Assembly: GCA_012295275.1 (NCBI GenBank)
Contig: CM022672.1
Location: forward strand, 28,811,972-28,875,971
Direction of reading: 5' to 3'
Origin: Chrysomallon squamiferum
Taxonomy: Eukaryota; Mollusca; Gastropoda; Neomphalida; Peltospiridae
DNA: 64,000 nucleotides
Shown: positions 23,560-36,351 of the stretch, in pieces
Position numbering within the stretch: position 1 is the first letter of the stretch
How the letters are laid out: every line of letters starts with the position of its first letter
Translations under genes and position numbers: made by a program
Notes under the pieces: generated by a model
The model's input: the letters and a program-made list of their open reading frames with translations, nothing else
The model's database searches: none
Told to the model about the DNA's origin: nothing

Positions 23560-25976
23560 CTGCAGAAAACAATGAAAATATTGGTTTCCATTTTTTCTGT
23601 CTTATTCTTTCAAAAAAAAAAAAAAAGAAAGATTAAAGAAAAGAGAAAGAGAGAAAGCAAATACAGACTAACACCTCGGAACAAAATCCCTTAAAATAAT
23701 CATATTTTGATTGTGTATTTATATAATGTATACTGCAGATAAAAAAACATGTATTTATAATATTAATGTGAAAAAGGCTTGTCATTTATTTGCTTTTAGT
23801 CTATGTTGCAATTATTAAAAGAGAATCAAGATCAAAACTTTATATATTTAAAAAATACAACTAGATTGCTGCTCACTGCAGGCAAAACTGACCAGAAAAC
23901 TGTATGTCACAAATTATTACAACAAAGAAAGAAAACATTGCAATGTATTTTTAAAACAACTGAAGAACAATTGATCTTAGTCAACAGATTAATTACTGTC
24001 TAATAGAGAAGCAGTCTGCCAGCCTTGGCAATAGCTGGTATGACCCACCATGCACGAACAGTTTTAAAATGTTAATTCTCAGGTAGACTTTTCTTTGTTT
24101 TTATGGTTCCTAAATGACTGCTACAAATATATGTTTTTAATTAATATGACCAGAAAAACACCAAAGATTGAAAAAGTTACGTTACTTAAAGAGTTTGTGG
24201 CTTAGTTAATCTTATGAGGAGGTCTAAACCTCAGGTTTAACTCAAAAGTTCAGATATCTGCTGTAACAAGTGGTAATTCAGTCTGCTCATAGCCACTTAC
24301 ATTTATTTATATGTTAATTTCATGATTTACAGTATACAGATAATGAAACAAAATTTATAACAAATACAATATATTACACTGTACAGCTCATATTAAGTGA
24401 AAATACTGGTATTAAACGTGCAGTGTGTTAGTCACTCTATTCTTTTTATATCTATAGTCACTGGTAATTATCTCTATGCTTCAGGTATCAGTAGATTTAT
24501 ATCAGCTGAGTAGTGCTCACTAAAAATTTGTAATTTACTTTGCTAAAGAACCATTTTGAGACTTATTGGCTTTTACTTTCAAAATGTGTCAGTAACAATG
24601 ACTGATTAACTTAGATAATCCATAGTTTTATTATTTCATTACATTTCACTGCTGAACAATGTTTTATCTGAAACTAAAAGTACAGATATATGTAGTTGTG
24701 TGTTGCTTTCTTTCTTTCTTTTCATTTCTTTTTTTCTGTAACAGCCAACTTACAAAAGTAGACAAAAAAATATATAATTTTAAATCTTTGAAAAATCTGA
24801 AAGAGGAGTTGTGAACAGACCCACTTTAATCTAAAGTAGGAAGTAGGCAAAACTGAACAGAAAAAATAGAATTCCGTAGTCTACCAAAATCAACATTTAA
24901 TTAATTTTGATCTACTTTTTAAGAAAAAAAGAGTATGAAATTTGTACAGCCACTATAAAAGTAGTCTTGTTACCTGATAAGCATTTTCTTGCCAGCTACC
25001 CAGACATAAAGGTTAGCATGTCTGATCAGTTTGAATCTCATGCCTGTGTCAATAAATCATTCAAATTTATTTCTACTTTATTTTATTTTTATTTTTTTTT
25101 ATAAGCAGAATTTCACTGTATCCATATTATGTGCAACAAACCATTGGCTGGGTTTTCCAAAATTTGAAATGTTACAGAGAATATTTGTGATGCCCAACTT
25201 GACCTACAGTTCAAGTATTATTCAAATACTATAAAAATAAAAAAAATAATTTAAAACAAACAACCAAAAAAACATTTGTATGAGGAAGTCTTATTCCTGC
25301 ATTTTTATAATATAGCTGCTTGTTTCCGGTAATTATTTTACAATAAAAAAAAATTCACCAATCAGTACTGTAATAATTTTCTAATTATTTTAACTAAAAC
25401 TATATACAATTAGAAGATAATATTACGGTTAGGATAAATGTACAGATAGGCAGTCATATCAGTGATGTGAGACCAGAAAATTGATATCCAATGCAGACAA
25501 TATTCCTAAATACCTATAACATTAATAATCAAATCTTATTTTTATTATGTAAGTTGTATATTTTCACCAAACATTTAATTTCATTTTAATATGTCTCTAA
25601 AATGAATAATACACTCTCCATAATTACCGAAGAGAAAAGAAAATGTTTAATAATATTAATATATAAGACAGACTTAAGAAATATCGCACAAATAAAACAT
25701 TAACACACCATTGATAAATTAAAGATAGTTATCAGTCAAAAAATAAATGCCTTTCCGACAACCTTCTTACAAACTAGATACTTATAACCCTGAAAATACT
25801 AACAAAGATTTCAAAATTAATTAAGAAATTTATGTTAATGTAAAGAACTATTGTCACAAATTGACAGGCATTGTATGACTGGTGTATTTTAAAAATACTG
25901 ATTTTTTTATTTATCTTTATTCAAATTTTAGACCAACAAAATAAGGCCTTATGTAAATAAAATACAGTTGGTTTAC
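23560..25976. other. intronic spacer between B8 and the FLYWCH exon
   Basis: About 2.4 kb without a recognisable exon. A segment at about 24140-24330 resembles non-coding sequence at 53820-54020 in gene C's array. The rest is AT-rich unique sequence. Confidence 0.45.
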
Positions 25977-26180
25977 CTACAATAGGTTGACGGAGGGTTT
26001 GTGACAATGCTTGCCCTTCATGAACAAAAGTTTGTCTCGCTGAATTATCCGACCCTTGCACTTCAATGCAGAATATTCATGACATTTCCAGTAGATAGTG
26101 GTGCCCAGTTTTGTGGGCATTACCTTGTCCCTTACATAACCAAATCCATCGAAAACCAGTTTCATAGTCTTTCTGTCAGT
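25977..26180 (-). CDS. gene B terminal exon B9, FLYWCH-type zinc finger
   Basis: Acceptor TTATTTTCGCAG precedes 26180; phase 0, 67 codons, stop TAG at 25977-25979. It opens TDRKTMKLVFDGFGY. The pattern is that of a FLYWCH domain: LVFDGFGYVRD at residues 8-18, YWKC at 30-33, second zinc Cys at 41 followed by KGR, then a His-Cys-His pair (H58, H60) after MKGK. FLYWCH fingers form the variable C-terminal domain in Drosophila mod(mdg4) isoforms, where they mediate protein-protein or DNA contacts. Same strand, same acceptor phase and same locus as the C2H2 exons, so I take it as another alternative terminal exon of gene B rather than a separate gene. Confidence 0.82.
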   Translation of the reverse strand, partial: TDRKTMKLVFDGFGYVRDKVMPTKLGTTIYWKCHEYSALKCKGRIIQRDKLLFMKGKHCHKPSVNLL

Positions 26181-28299
26181 CTGCGAAAATAAATAAGTTA
26201 TAAAGAAAAAAGATTCACACAGTTTTGAATAAACAAACTTTATTGACATTTATTACAATAATTTATACAAAATTAGTTTTCATCACAACTTCCAGATAAA
26301 TAACAAAAACCAGTATTTTCCACCATTTTTATTAAAATTCTGTTTACAAAATTGGACATCCAATTAAGAATCAAGATCCATTTCTGATGTTAAAATCAGA
26401 TTTAAATTCCAATTACTTATGATCAGCTGACAACACCTTTGCAATTTTTTCAATCTTTACTAAATAAATTCTGATGTAACCTCAGATGCAAACTCTTGGA
26501 TTTCAGGATGTATTTAAATCTGAATCACATTAAGTGTATATATATATATATATATATAAAATTAATTTTAAGGCTTTCCTAATGTATGTGAAAGATACAC
26601 TTCATGAATTGCATTAAGAATATGAACTTAAGAAAGCTTAGAAATCATTAAATTTCATGCAACTATTTGTATTAACCATAAATGAAATGAAGTTCAAGAA
26701 TACAATTTCCATGACTAGTTTTATTATAAATTTTGGATTGGAATGTCATGCTTATTTGCACATCTTTTCAGTTTCTCTGATTCTCTTTTTGGCACAACTA
26801 AGTTTTTTTTAAAATTATTTGTCTTTTGGTACTCTAGAAAATAATAATCATAAATAACACTGATAAAAATATCTGATTAACAAAACACCAGATATTGAAT
26901 GCTGTTCTAAGTTCATTTAAAAGCAGTACAAATCAGGTGCCAAGTGAGCTGTTGTTTGTAAGATACTTCAGAATTGAATAGGTACAAGTATAATACGTTC
27001 CTGCTGTTGGAATAATCATTAGCATCATTAATGGGTTTTTTAAATCTTTTCTATACTTGAAATAAGTTCAAATGTAAATGCTTACCTGTTATAAACTGAA
27101 AAGAGTTTTACTTAAATCTAAGTTGATTAGATAAACAAGCCTGACCCTTTCCAACAATTCAAGCCTTTTTTTGGACACTAGTCTCATAATTACTGTATTT
27201 AATTCACAGCATATGTAATATGCACATATCAAGTAATTATCAAATTATTATAATTCTGAAAAGAAATCCCGTATCAATCAGTTTTACAAACTCGTTAATA
27301 TTATTTACCATTTCCAAAAGGAATAACAAACAAACAAACAAACAAACAAACAAATCAGTAAAGAATGAAAAATAATACAATCCTAATTTTGAAATTAAGC
27401 TGGTATTTTTTCCAATAGGCTGAAATACATTTCTGAGGCTTCGAATTTTTGAATGCTAAAGCAATTTATAAATAAATGATAATTACATTGATAAATAAAA
27501 TATAAAAACACTTTAATCTTTAATCATTCATACAATGTTTTGAAACAGAACGTTTAATGAGTATAAAAGTCAGGTAATATATGTATTTCAAAAAATATAC
27601 ATGCAATACAGACAACAGGAAAAAAACAAGTTAATGTAAAAACTAAATAAAACTTTAATAATATTAGTCTAATAAATATATACTTTAAGTAATCTAACAC
27701 TTAATATTCAAAAACTTTAGATACTTTAAAGTATTTTCCACATTAATTATCAGTGGCTGATAAGTCAGTATAAAAATAAATTATTATTATTATTATTATT
27801 TTTATCTTGAAGTATCTGAAATTATTTCTTCCAAACAGTTCAAAACAACTCTCTCACTGGTTATAATGTGTATTCAAGGATGTCTGTTGGTGATCAGTCA
27901 CATGACATTTACAGTGGAGTGCAAATACGTATGCACATATTAACGAGCATAATTAGTATACATGCATGTAAAATTTTGTGCTTGTCAATTTCGTAATCTT
28001 TATGATAGGATACATAAACACAGGCTCCACCTCAGTGAACATGGTGTACAAAGTGTTGATTTAAGGGTATGTAGAGTGTTGATGTCTTCATGTATTTTGG
28101 TGTACATAGTGTTTCTGATCAATATACTGTACTTAGAGAACATACCACAAAAGTAACTGATTTAACTGACTTGTTTGATGCAATTTACTCAAAGGACTAC
28201 TATAACTATCTCCTAATGTTTATAAAATGTTAAATAATGGTCATATTTTTTTCTTTTCTTATCAGGCTTCATAATACACAATGTACCAGTGTTATTATT
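26181..28299. other. intron of gene B, no exon seen
   Basis: AT-rich intron. It contains (TA)n near 26537-26558, (AAAC)n near 27328-27352 and (TTA)n near 27781-27800. I searched by eye for further FLYWCH (TyrTrpxCys) or C2H2 signatures on the minus strand and found none. Confidence 0.45.
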
Positions 28300-29830
28300 A
28301 CATAGAGAAACAAAACACCTTCCACGATATTTTGAAGTACATTAAACAGAAGCATCGTATGAAACAACATCTTTGATATGTCACCCTGCAGGACATTTCA
28401 CAAAGCATTCGCTTCCTCAAAATCAAAGAAAAAACACTGCAGTCACCTTTAGAGGCTATCCCTGTTAAATGTCATAAAACTGATGCAGAACCCTGTAACT
28501 CCACATCAAACACAAATCAATAAAACACATGCATACGCTCAGACTGATCAACTACATGTATTTGTTGACAATCAACTCCTATCTGAGGAGGAGGTAGATA
28601 TTTGAAAACAAATATGTGCACATTTACCCACTTTCCTGTCTGAAATTAGCAAGTCAGGACTTTTAAAAGAATGGAACTGCATTATCCAGTTGATAGGTCA
28701 GTCTTGTTTTTCCATGAATAATCTTGCATATCTGCTGTTTCTGGAGGTTATTAGGTGGTTTTCCCAAGAGAATACATGTGCAACTACGTACTGCCATAAA
28801 GTTAACTATATTTGAAAATTGGCCACTATTCTACAACAAGCATCTGACATGGATCTGGAAGATGGAACATTCAGTGCAGCAGCATCTTCAATTGCGGGCT
28901 GCTGTCAAGTATTGCTATCAACTACGTGCAAGTGAATAAGAAAACCTGAAAGAAATCAGGTTTTAAAAAAAAGCATGTTTTGACAAATATCTGGCATGGA
29001 CTGGAAAAAGTGGAAAATGGCACTGTTTCTCAGTAGTATTCAGACATCTTTGTACAAACAGGCACCTGCATCAATGATCTTCGACAAGAAATGTGTGCAT
29101 CAATTTCAGTAACATCATACCTACTTTTGAATGGTTAAAAACAGACAATGCAGTGAAACAGTTGTTGATCTTGACATGCAAGACAACTTTTTTTGCTTGG
29201 TTGGATTTGACGAAAATATGGTTGCACAAAGCCAATGCCAGTCAAATATCTAGAGCAAGTTTATTAAATAGAGGAGTCCACTATGGTTCAAACGTAAAAG
29301 TGCCCCTAACAGGCAGCACATTGTACAAGGTCCTTAGTCTTGAAAATCTTAAATCTCAAGTTACTCAATTTGAGACAAAATTCTTGGGATAAGCAGAGCC
29401 AGAATGTTCTGATGAATCTAAAGTTTTTATGCAGCATGGGGTAGACAATGATATCAACACTGTAGCTACAACTGTTTCAAAATTATTACCTGCCTTTTAT
29501 CCAGCTCTTACATTGTTTGAAGATGGATGCTCCTCTCTTAACATAACGGGAAACCTGTCTGCATTGTAATTGCTGATGGAAGTCTGCACAATGAGAAAGG
29601 CAATGATGTCATGGGAATAGAAATTAAATATCATAATCCTCAAAATATTTACACACTATCGGGTATGTACATGGTCCAAAGGTATTATGTACCCCAGCTT
29701 CTGTTGGAAATGAAGATTTTAAGAGTAAAGAAACTTCTTTTTGTAAAATTCACACCAGAAATGTCAACAGTTCTATGAGTATCATTTTCAGAATAACTTT
29801 GGCAAAAATATGGTCACAATGAAATAAATG
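28300..29830 (+). pseudogene. decayed YqaJ-type exonuclease gene
   Basis: Antisense to gene B within its intron. No long open frame, but protein similarity runs through several frames: an early segment around 28321-28500, YLLFLEVIRWFSQENTC around 28730-28790, and an open stretch at about 29548-29780 with ADGSL, then MGIEIK, then RYYVPQLLLEM and LRVKKLLFVKF. The ADGS...EIK arrangement matches the PD-(D/E)xK nuclease core of YqaJ viral-recombinase-like domains. I recall similar intronless proteins of unknown role in mollusc and cnidarian genomes, often multicopy and presumably mobile. Multiple frameshifts and stops make this copy dead. Confidence 0.7.
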
Positions 29831-30679
29831 TATGCAATTACTGAACTCTGTACATCATTCATAAGCATTGTAACAAAGTTGCCTCCCATGAGAATTAATG
29901 TTAGATACTAAGCTATTTGGTTTTATACATATTACACATGTATTCTATTTATATTTTCCACGAACAAGTATTACATAAGTAACTGACTTATATTTTCCGA
30001 GGATTTTACATGCACACTTCAAAGGTTAAAGTGTATCCTGTAAAATGTTTAACTGAAGCCTGAGAGGATGAAAGTGGACAACTCAGTTATGGATGGACAG
30101 CTCTATTCATATATACAAAAATATATATTCACCCAGAATATATATCATTACACACTGATATACATTCATTTTATTTTACTTTATTTATCCTTTAAACATT
30201 TAAGTGATCACCATTTTGATTAATCTGGAAAAACAGAAAGAAAACTCCAAAGCATTCGTCAATCACACCCGTATCACAGCCAGCTAAAGGAACACTTGTA
30301 GTGAAGTCTGAACAACATCATTTTAACAAATCAAAGATTCCGTCACATATTAGAGAAGGAATAGATTGTTGTAGATGAGATACTAATAATCACAGTTGGA
30401 ACATTTATTGTGTTTTAAGACCAACAAACATATATCTCAGACAAGTTAGAAATAGCTCAAAATTAGTTTTTAAAAAAGCTCTACAAGTGGTTTCTTTTAA
30501 GTAAAAGGGAAAGACGACTAAATTTTTACAAGATAACAACACCATTTCTATATACAAAAAAAATAATATATAATAATAAGAAATAAATAAATGAAACACT
30601 ATGATCTGAATGACATATTTATTTTGATATAGCCTGACATTTATTTTTTATGTTTTGTAATTCCAGATCAATTTCTGAC

Positions 30680-31310
30680 CACAATGACATCTGATTTTTG
30701 GATCACCATGCATAATTTTAACATGGCCTTTTTAAATGGCACACAGTTTTGCAAAAGGGGTCCTGGCATGAAAATGTCTTCTTTCCAGTGCACTGTTTAA
30801 CATGTCTTGCCAAATTACAATTTTTATTGAAAGACTTTTTGCATACTTTGCATATGTGAGGCTGCTATGTTATATGAGTTGACTGATGCACCTGGAACAA
30901 ATCACGCTAGTGATATCCTTTGTTGCAGATATTGCAGGTAAACTGGTATTTTTTGGAATGAGTTTTATAATGTAGTTTTAGACCCCACCTGGATTTATAC
31001 TTGCCACCAAATTCTTCACAAATGAAGTTGTGGGCACTAACTCTATGACTTCTCATTTGTTCTGCTGTCTCAGACATTTATGAACTACGATGTATCAGCT
31101 CCTGGCTACTGTGTTTCAATAGGATGTGATGTTTGAAATTGGAGTTTACTGCAGTTTTGTATCCACAATGACAGCTGTAAAATTTAACAGGTTGCCAGAT
31201 TTCTTTAACTGGTGGAGGCTTTAAAGCTGTCGATGTGGAAAATCCTAGATGCTCTGATTCATCCAGGAAACTCCCCAGAAGTCCACCTGTCTCTGATATA
31301 TTCATGTCAT
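30680..31310 (-). pseudogene. conventional C2H2 zinc-finger pseudogene or dead exon
   Basis: One minus-strand reading frame encodes an N-terminal segment (NISETGGLLGSFLDESEHLG), a finger-like YSCHCGYKTA...HHILLKH that lacks one residue between its first two Cys, then several longer-linker fingers such as FICEEFGGKYKS...LHYKTH, FTCNICNKGYH and ICKVCKKSFNKNCNLARH. Three in-frame stops interrupt it (TAA at 31078, then two TAG), and a +1 shift is needed near the end (HLKR|HVKIMH). These fingers differ from the array type in linker and core. An acceptor-like ATATTACAG stands just before 31310; its phase (xAT GAC ATG) fits exon 1 of gene B (G|AT), not exon 2. Confidence 0.72.
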
Positions 31311-34300
31311 CTGTAATATAAAATTAAACTTTGTTACTATGTGAATGAAACCTATTGAGAATTGGACAAGTCTGCATAAAATTTAAATAAAATTCATTAT
31401 AAAATTTTAATTGTCAGAATAGTTTTTACTGAAGATAATGCCTGCACTTAATTATATAATGTAATGTCTTGCAAAAGTAACCTTACTTTAAACTAAAACA
31501 GCAACAAAAAAGTAAAACATTGATAAACAGTACTCCATACACCAATCACCAACACTCCATATGCAGCAATATTCACAATTTTTTGTAATAACTAACTTGC
31601 ATATATTGGCTTAATGTTAATATACAAGTATTTCAGCTAACTCTGTGTATTATTTAACACAATAATTTTTATTATTTGATTGGTAACGACCTTTTCATAA
31701 CAGTAACTGTCATCGATTTCACTTAATTATTATGTACCATTCGGTGCTTATGCTTTTTGTCAACAGGCCTTACTTATTTCATGCTGTATATTATATACTG
31801 CAATATAAGTTTAGAAGCAAGAAGTAGATTATAGGTATTTATTAAGAAATTGATTAATTTCAAACTTAAAACAACAAAAATTTCACCTACCAGATGAAGG
31901 GAAATGAGCTCCTTTGCTGTAAATGTCATGTGATTGACCACCAACAGTTGACATCCTTGAGTACACATTACACTTTTGCTGCCATTTGACTAATAAAAAA
32001 ACTGCACATAGTTTATTTTAAAAAACCATGAAAGGAGGTATTGTGTATATTTTTGTGAGGTGGTATGTGAAAGATTCACTGAAAATGTATAGCAACCTCA
32101 AGTACTTACTTACATATATTTAAAACAATATCATTTCAGATACTTGCAAAATAGGCAGCTGCCCAGTGTGCTGATTTCAGGGAGAGCATTTCTCCAAATC
32201 AACAATAGTTTTGAAAAATAAATAAATAAAGATCAGTTTTAATGAGGGTCGTTTTTTATCCTGTTCTATTTCATACTGGGACAAATAATCAGGTAGATTC
32301 AGGCTGACTGGAACAAGCAAAACAGGTGAGTGAAAATTGTGCATACATGAAACTTACAGGACGTAATTATGTTTGCATGTTTTTAAAGGCCATGAGTTTT
32401 TCCATAGAATCACACATTATACAAAACATTTAGTTTGCCGCAAAAACCAAACTGAGGGCAGTAACTCCTTATTTTAATGGTATAAACAAGGTAAGAAATT
32501 GTCCCTGACAGCAAAATCTTGCCTCTAGAGATCGCAATAAATAATGCTGAAAATAAATGTTTTAAAAATATTGTTTATAAATTCTGAAACTGATATTTTC
32601 CGGGGGTGCCAGAATCAAACCATGCCTAGGGATGTAGATAGCCTGGTGCAGGCGCTGTTCACAGCAGTCTTCATTTGATCACAAACTGCAATTCCTTTTT
32701 TGCTGCCCATTGTGTTCACATAGATCTACAGAGCAATCAAGAATTGACCAAAAAGCCTTTATTCTAAAACCTTTGATTTTTAAATAATTTGTTAGGAAGT
32801 TCGAAAGTTTACACAGTATAGCTGTTCAATTCAATTAATAAAAATAAAAATAAAAAAATTAAAGATGAATCAAAAAATATATTTGCTAAAAACCACAGTC
32901 TATATATATAGCATTCTCATAAATACATTTTATCTTATATAACAGCATAACATTTATGATGTTTACTAAGGTATATTGACAATTAATCAATGTTTTTAAA
33001 ATCAGAATTTATAATAAATAAGTAACTAAATAAATTATTTTTCAAAAACTGAAAATTTACTTTTCTTTTTTTCTTTCTTTAATTTCCTGTCAGTATCAGA
33101 AATAATCCAATTTTCCTTTGGACAAGTGTTGTATGGATTTTACTAAAACAGATTCCTATAATACTATATTACAATACAAATGCTGACGTTTGTATTTACA
33201 CTTATGTAAATCATTGTGTGTTACCAATTACAGCAGCCAAAATGTTATAATTTATATATATTTTCATTTTTACTTAATACAGAACTTTTGAATACAAACA
33301 CAAGAAAAGTTTGTTATAATATCTTGCTTACTTAGTGAGTTACATTTTGAATACTGACATCAAAGTGGCAACATCAGCAAATGAGCTGAGCCATTTTTAG
33401 CCACTCATAACAAATATTAAACTGATTAATTAACAAATTACTGTGATCATACCTTGATATCTGTTTTACAAGAAATATGCCACAAATTTTCAAAGCTGAA
33501 AATGTCAACTCCTGAAACCTGAGAAAAACAACAATGTGTAATTTTCTGGAATTTAAAAGCCTGAAAGTACTCCACATAGAGAGCACCTGTTATTTATTTT
33601 TTTGACAATGATACTAGAATTGTCTAATACAAAGAAAAAGGCCAAAGTGACTAATGTGGGACGTGAACAGACAACTACAGTATGAAAACATACAAAAGGA
33701 TGTAACTTAAAAATATCATGTCTTTTGAATGAATAAAGAAAATAAACTATTTTGTCATTAACTGCAGTTTCAAACATTTCAGTGTTGAGCTAAATTTGAA
33801 TCTGGCATTTGGTAACATCTTGTTGAGTCGGAACACTGGGAAATCTGCTTGCAAATCTATGCATGAAGGTCATTAAAAGGAAGGGGTTCACTATCAATGA
33901 CAAGATCAATGGTAGGATTTTAACAGAGAGCATCAAAAGAAGAACTTTTCAGTACTGCTTAAGTAAGTTCATTTTCTTCTGAAAATATCCAACTAATTTT
34001 CCCAGGTGGCTGGAGGAAGAAAGACAGCTCAATGTCATTGTCATTTTGTTCTTCTGTTATGATGTTCTTTTCAATCTCATTCACAAGCTGTACCAAGGTG
34101 TCTCTCCACAGAACTTCATCCCATGTTTTGTTTGTATGTAGCTGCTCTTTGAGGAGATACTTTTGTATTACAAGCTTATAACTGAAGGAAAAACTGTATC
34201 TTCTTTCAAGGAATACTCTGCTCATGTCTGAATATATATAGCATCTTCTGGAAACAAACACCCACAAAGTCAGCAGTAGTACAGACTGTTAGCATTACCA

Positions 34301-35980
34301 GTTTCTGTGTGTTTTTGGGGATAGGCAATATGACTTTTGTAAAATTATCATCTTCTGGAAACAATTACACAACTGAAGTAAAAACTGTCTTTAACTAATC
34401 TGTTATACTTAAACAATTCTTAGTTATTTGTTTAAGTCAGACTACATAAATGAACTTACAAAAAAAAAAAAATCATTTGATTAAACAATAATATGTTCCC
34501 ATACCATAGATATATTTTTAATTAAAACAACAAAATTCTATTTAAAAACCATGTAACTGGAATGTGATACATGTTTAATTAATACAGACAGATGGAAAGC
34601 CAATTTTACATTATCAATATATTCAAAGAAAATTTTAATTTTTGAAATAGTGATTAATGTTTAAATTAGTTAGCTATATATGATATTTTCAGAATGTTGT
34701 AAATGAACATCACTGTTAAATATATCTATACCAGAAAATAACAGCTGTACCTGTAATTTTAAAATATTAACAATTTTATTGGCAGTGAGCCTTTGTTAGT
34801 AGAATAGTATAACAACAAAATATTGATATCTTGCAATTTCAGGGAACCCTTTTTAACCTTTGGAGCTGCAGCCCTAATACCATCATGAATAACATACTTA
34901 ACAAACAAAAAAAAATAAAAATAAAAATAAAATAACACAAATTATTCAGAAGAAATATATATAGAACTTTTTTCTACAATCCACTTGATGACACCACAGA
35001 GATGGCTTCAAAGAAGCATGAAATAAGAATATGTTTTGTCATACCATTTTTTACTGGCCTCCTGTATCAATACTACTATCACTAAGCTAGACATACAGAT
35101 AATGTAATAAAGCCATTGTTTCATTGTTCAACAGAACAAATCCGTTAAAATAAATAAATAAAAATATCCCAGGTAATAAATACTTTAAATAATCAAATCA
35201 ACATAATGTAAGCCAATAACTGTATATTTTATTATCAGACATGTGAAAAATGATAATCAGATATTGAAACAATCCAACAGAACATTTTAACACAAAATGA
35301 AGAGATACACTGTTATGAATTTCATTATCAAGGAAAATCATCACTGATGAATATATATTTAAAAATAATACAGTATTTTCTGACATTTAGGTTCAGAGAA
35401 AACATATAAAGAAAATAAATTATCGAAACCTTTCCTTACAATCTTACTATACCTGACGTTTGGGACATTAAAAAAAAATGTATTACTACTGAATGCATTT
35501 TTAGTCTTTCATGTAGTAAATAAACATTAACTATTCTTGTGTTTCAAAGTACTCATAAACAAAAATGCATGCTTCATTTTACTTCCTTCAGAGATTTAGG
35601 GAATAAAAAATAATAATCATAATGTTTTTATGACACCATTATTTTATCTGAACACCATGATATGCAAATTTATTATTCCAAGTTCTGATAAAACATTTTA
35701 ACCTGTAATATTAAAACTTTCTAAACAGTTTCTTGTCCACTAATCCAAAGAGTTTAAAAGAAAAAAAAATAGACTTCTGTGAAATTCAAAGATCAAAATT
35801 ATTTCAGACCAGCAAACGTTTAAAGTACAAATAATCCAGTCTTTTTAACAATATTTTTTCATATGCTATGTTAGTTTCATAACTTTACAAAACATTTTCT
35901 AGCTTTATTTTAAATCTTGCTGTTTAAAGATGGTGTCATGAAAACATTAGATATAAAAACCCTGAAAATTATCACTATAC
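31311..35980. other. long intron of gene B
   Basis: Between the pseudogene and constant exon 2. Mostly unique AT-rich sequence. A coding-looking minus-strand fragment at 33959-34267 is listed separately. No finger signatures were found on the minus strand. Confidence 0.45.
33959..34267 (-). pseudogene. possible coding fragment of unknown origin
   Basis: A 102-codon minus-strand frame with unusually protein-like composition for this region (KYLLKEQLHTNKTWDEVLW, then VNEIEKNIITEEQNDNDIEL and a Phe/Pro-rich end). Protein-like stretches also appear in other frames just upstream (KVILPIPKNTQKLVML, near 34290-34350) and downstream (near 33800-33850), which suggests a frameshifted remnant of a larger protein. 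I do not recognise the family. It could be a transposon remnant or chance. Confidence 0.3.
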
Positions 35981-36351
35981 CTGTGCAAACTTGGGCTTGC
36001 TGGTTGTTGGTTGTGTCTGTGTGTTCCAAGTCGAGTCTGAAACATTGGAGTCAGGAACACCAAAAGTTACTTGTAGCTGAGCAAGATCAGAATTGTCCCC
36101 ACCATTGTCTGGACTGTCAAGCAATACAATGTCATTAACCTCTTTTTTAATTTCAATGTTTTCTGGCAAAGGTAGACGAATGCTTTCAGATGTGAGAGAA
36201 ATGGATTGATTGTCACTGTGAACTGAGTCACTAGATGATGGCTTTGTTTCTGTCTCACAAACACTTTTTAAAGTGTCACTATCTGCTTCAGATATAGGAT
36301 TAATCCTCGTTGCTGCATTAATAAGAGAATCTAAATCACCATCTGTCTTAT
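35981..36351 (-). CDS. gene B constant exon 2 (SUMO/SIM-motif exon)
   Basis: Acceptor TGATTTCAG precedes 36351 and donor CACAG|GTATAG follows 35981; it enters in phase 1 and leaves in phase 0. It opens DKTDGDLDSLINAATRINPIS. Near the middle is SIRLPLPENIEIKKEVNDIVLLDSPD: IKKE is a SUMO-acceptor consensus and IVLLDS a SIM-like hydrophobic core. Read-through past the donor meets a stop within two codons (GTA TAG), so the exon must be spliced to make a finger protein. Exons 1 and 2 give 372 codons shared by all B isoforms. Confidence 0.88.

Noticed and set aside
32580-32690. tRNA-like B box (minus strand GGTTTGATTCTGGCACCCCC)
   Set aside because: No convincing A box, anticodon arm or matching acceptor stem upstream; at most a tRNA-derived repeat fragment.
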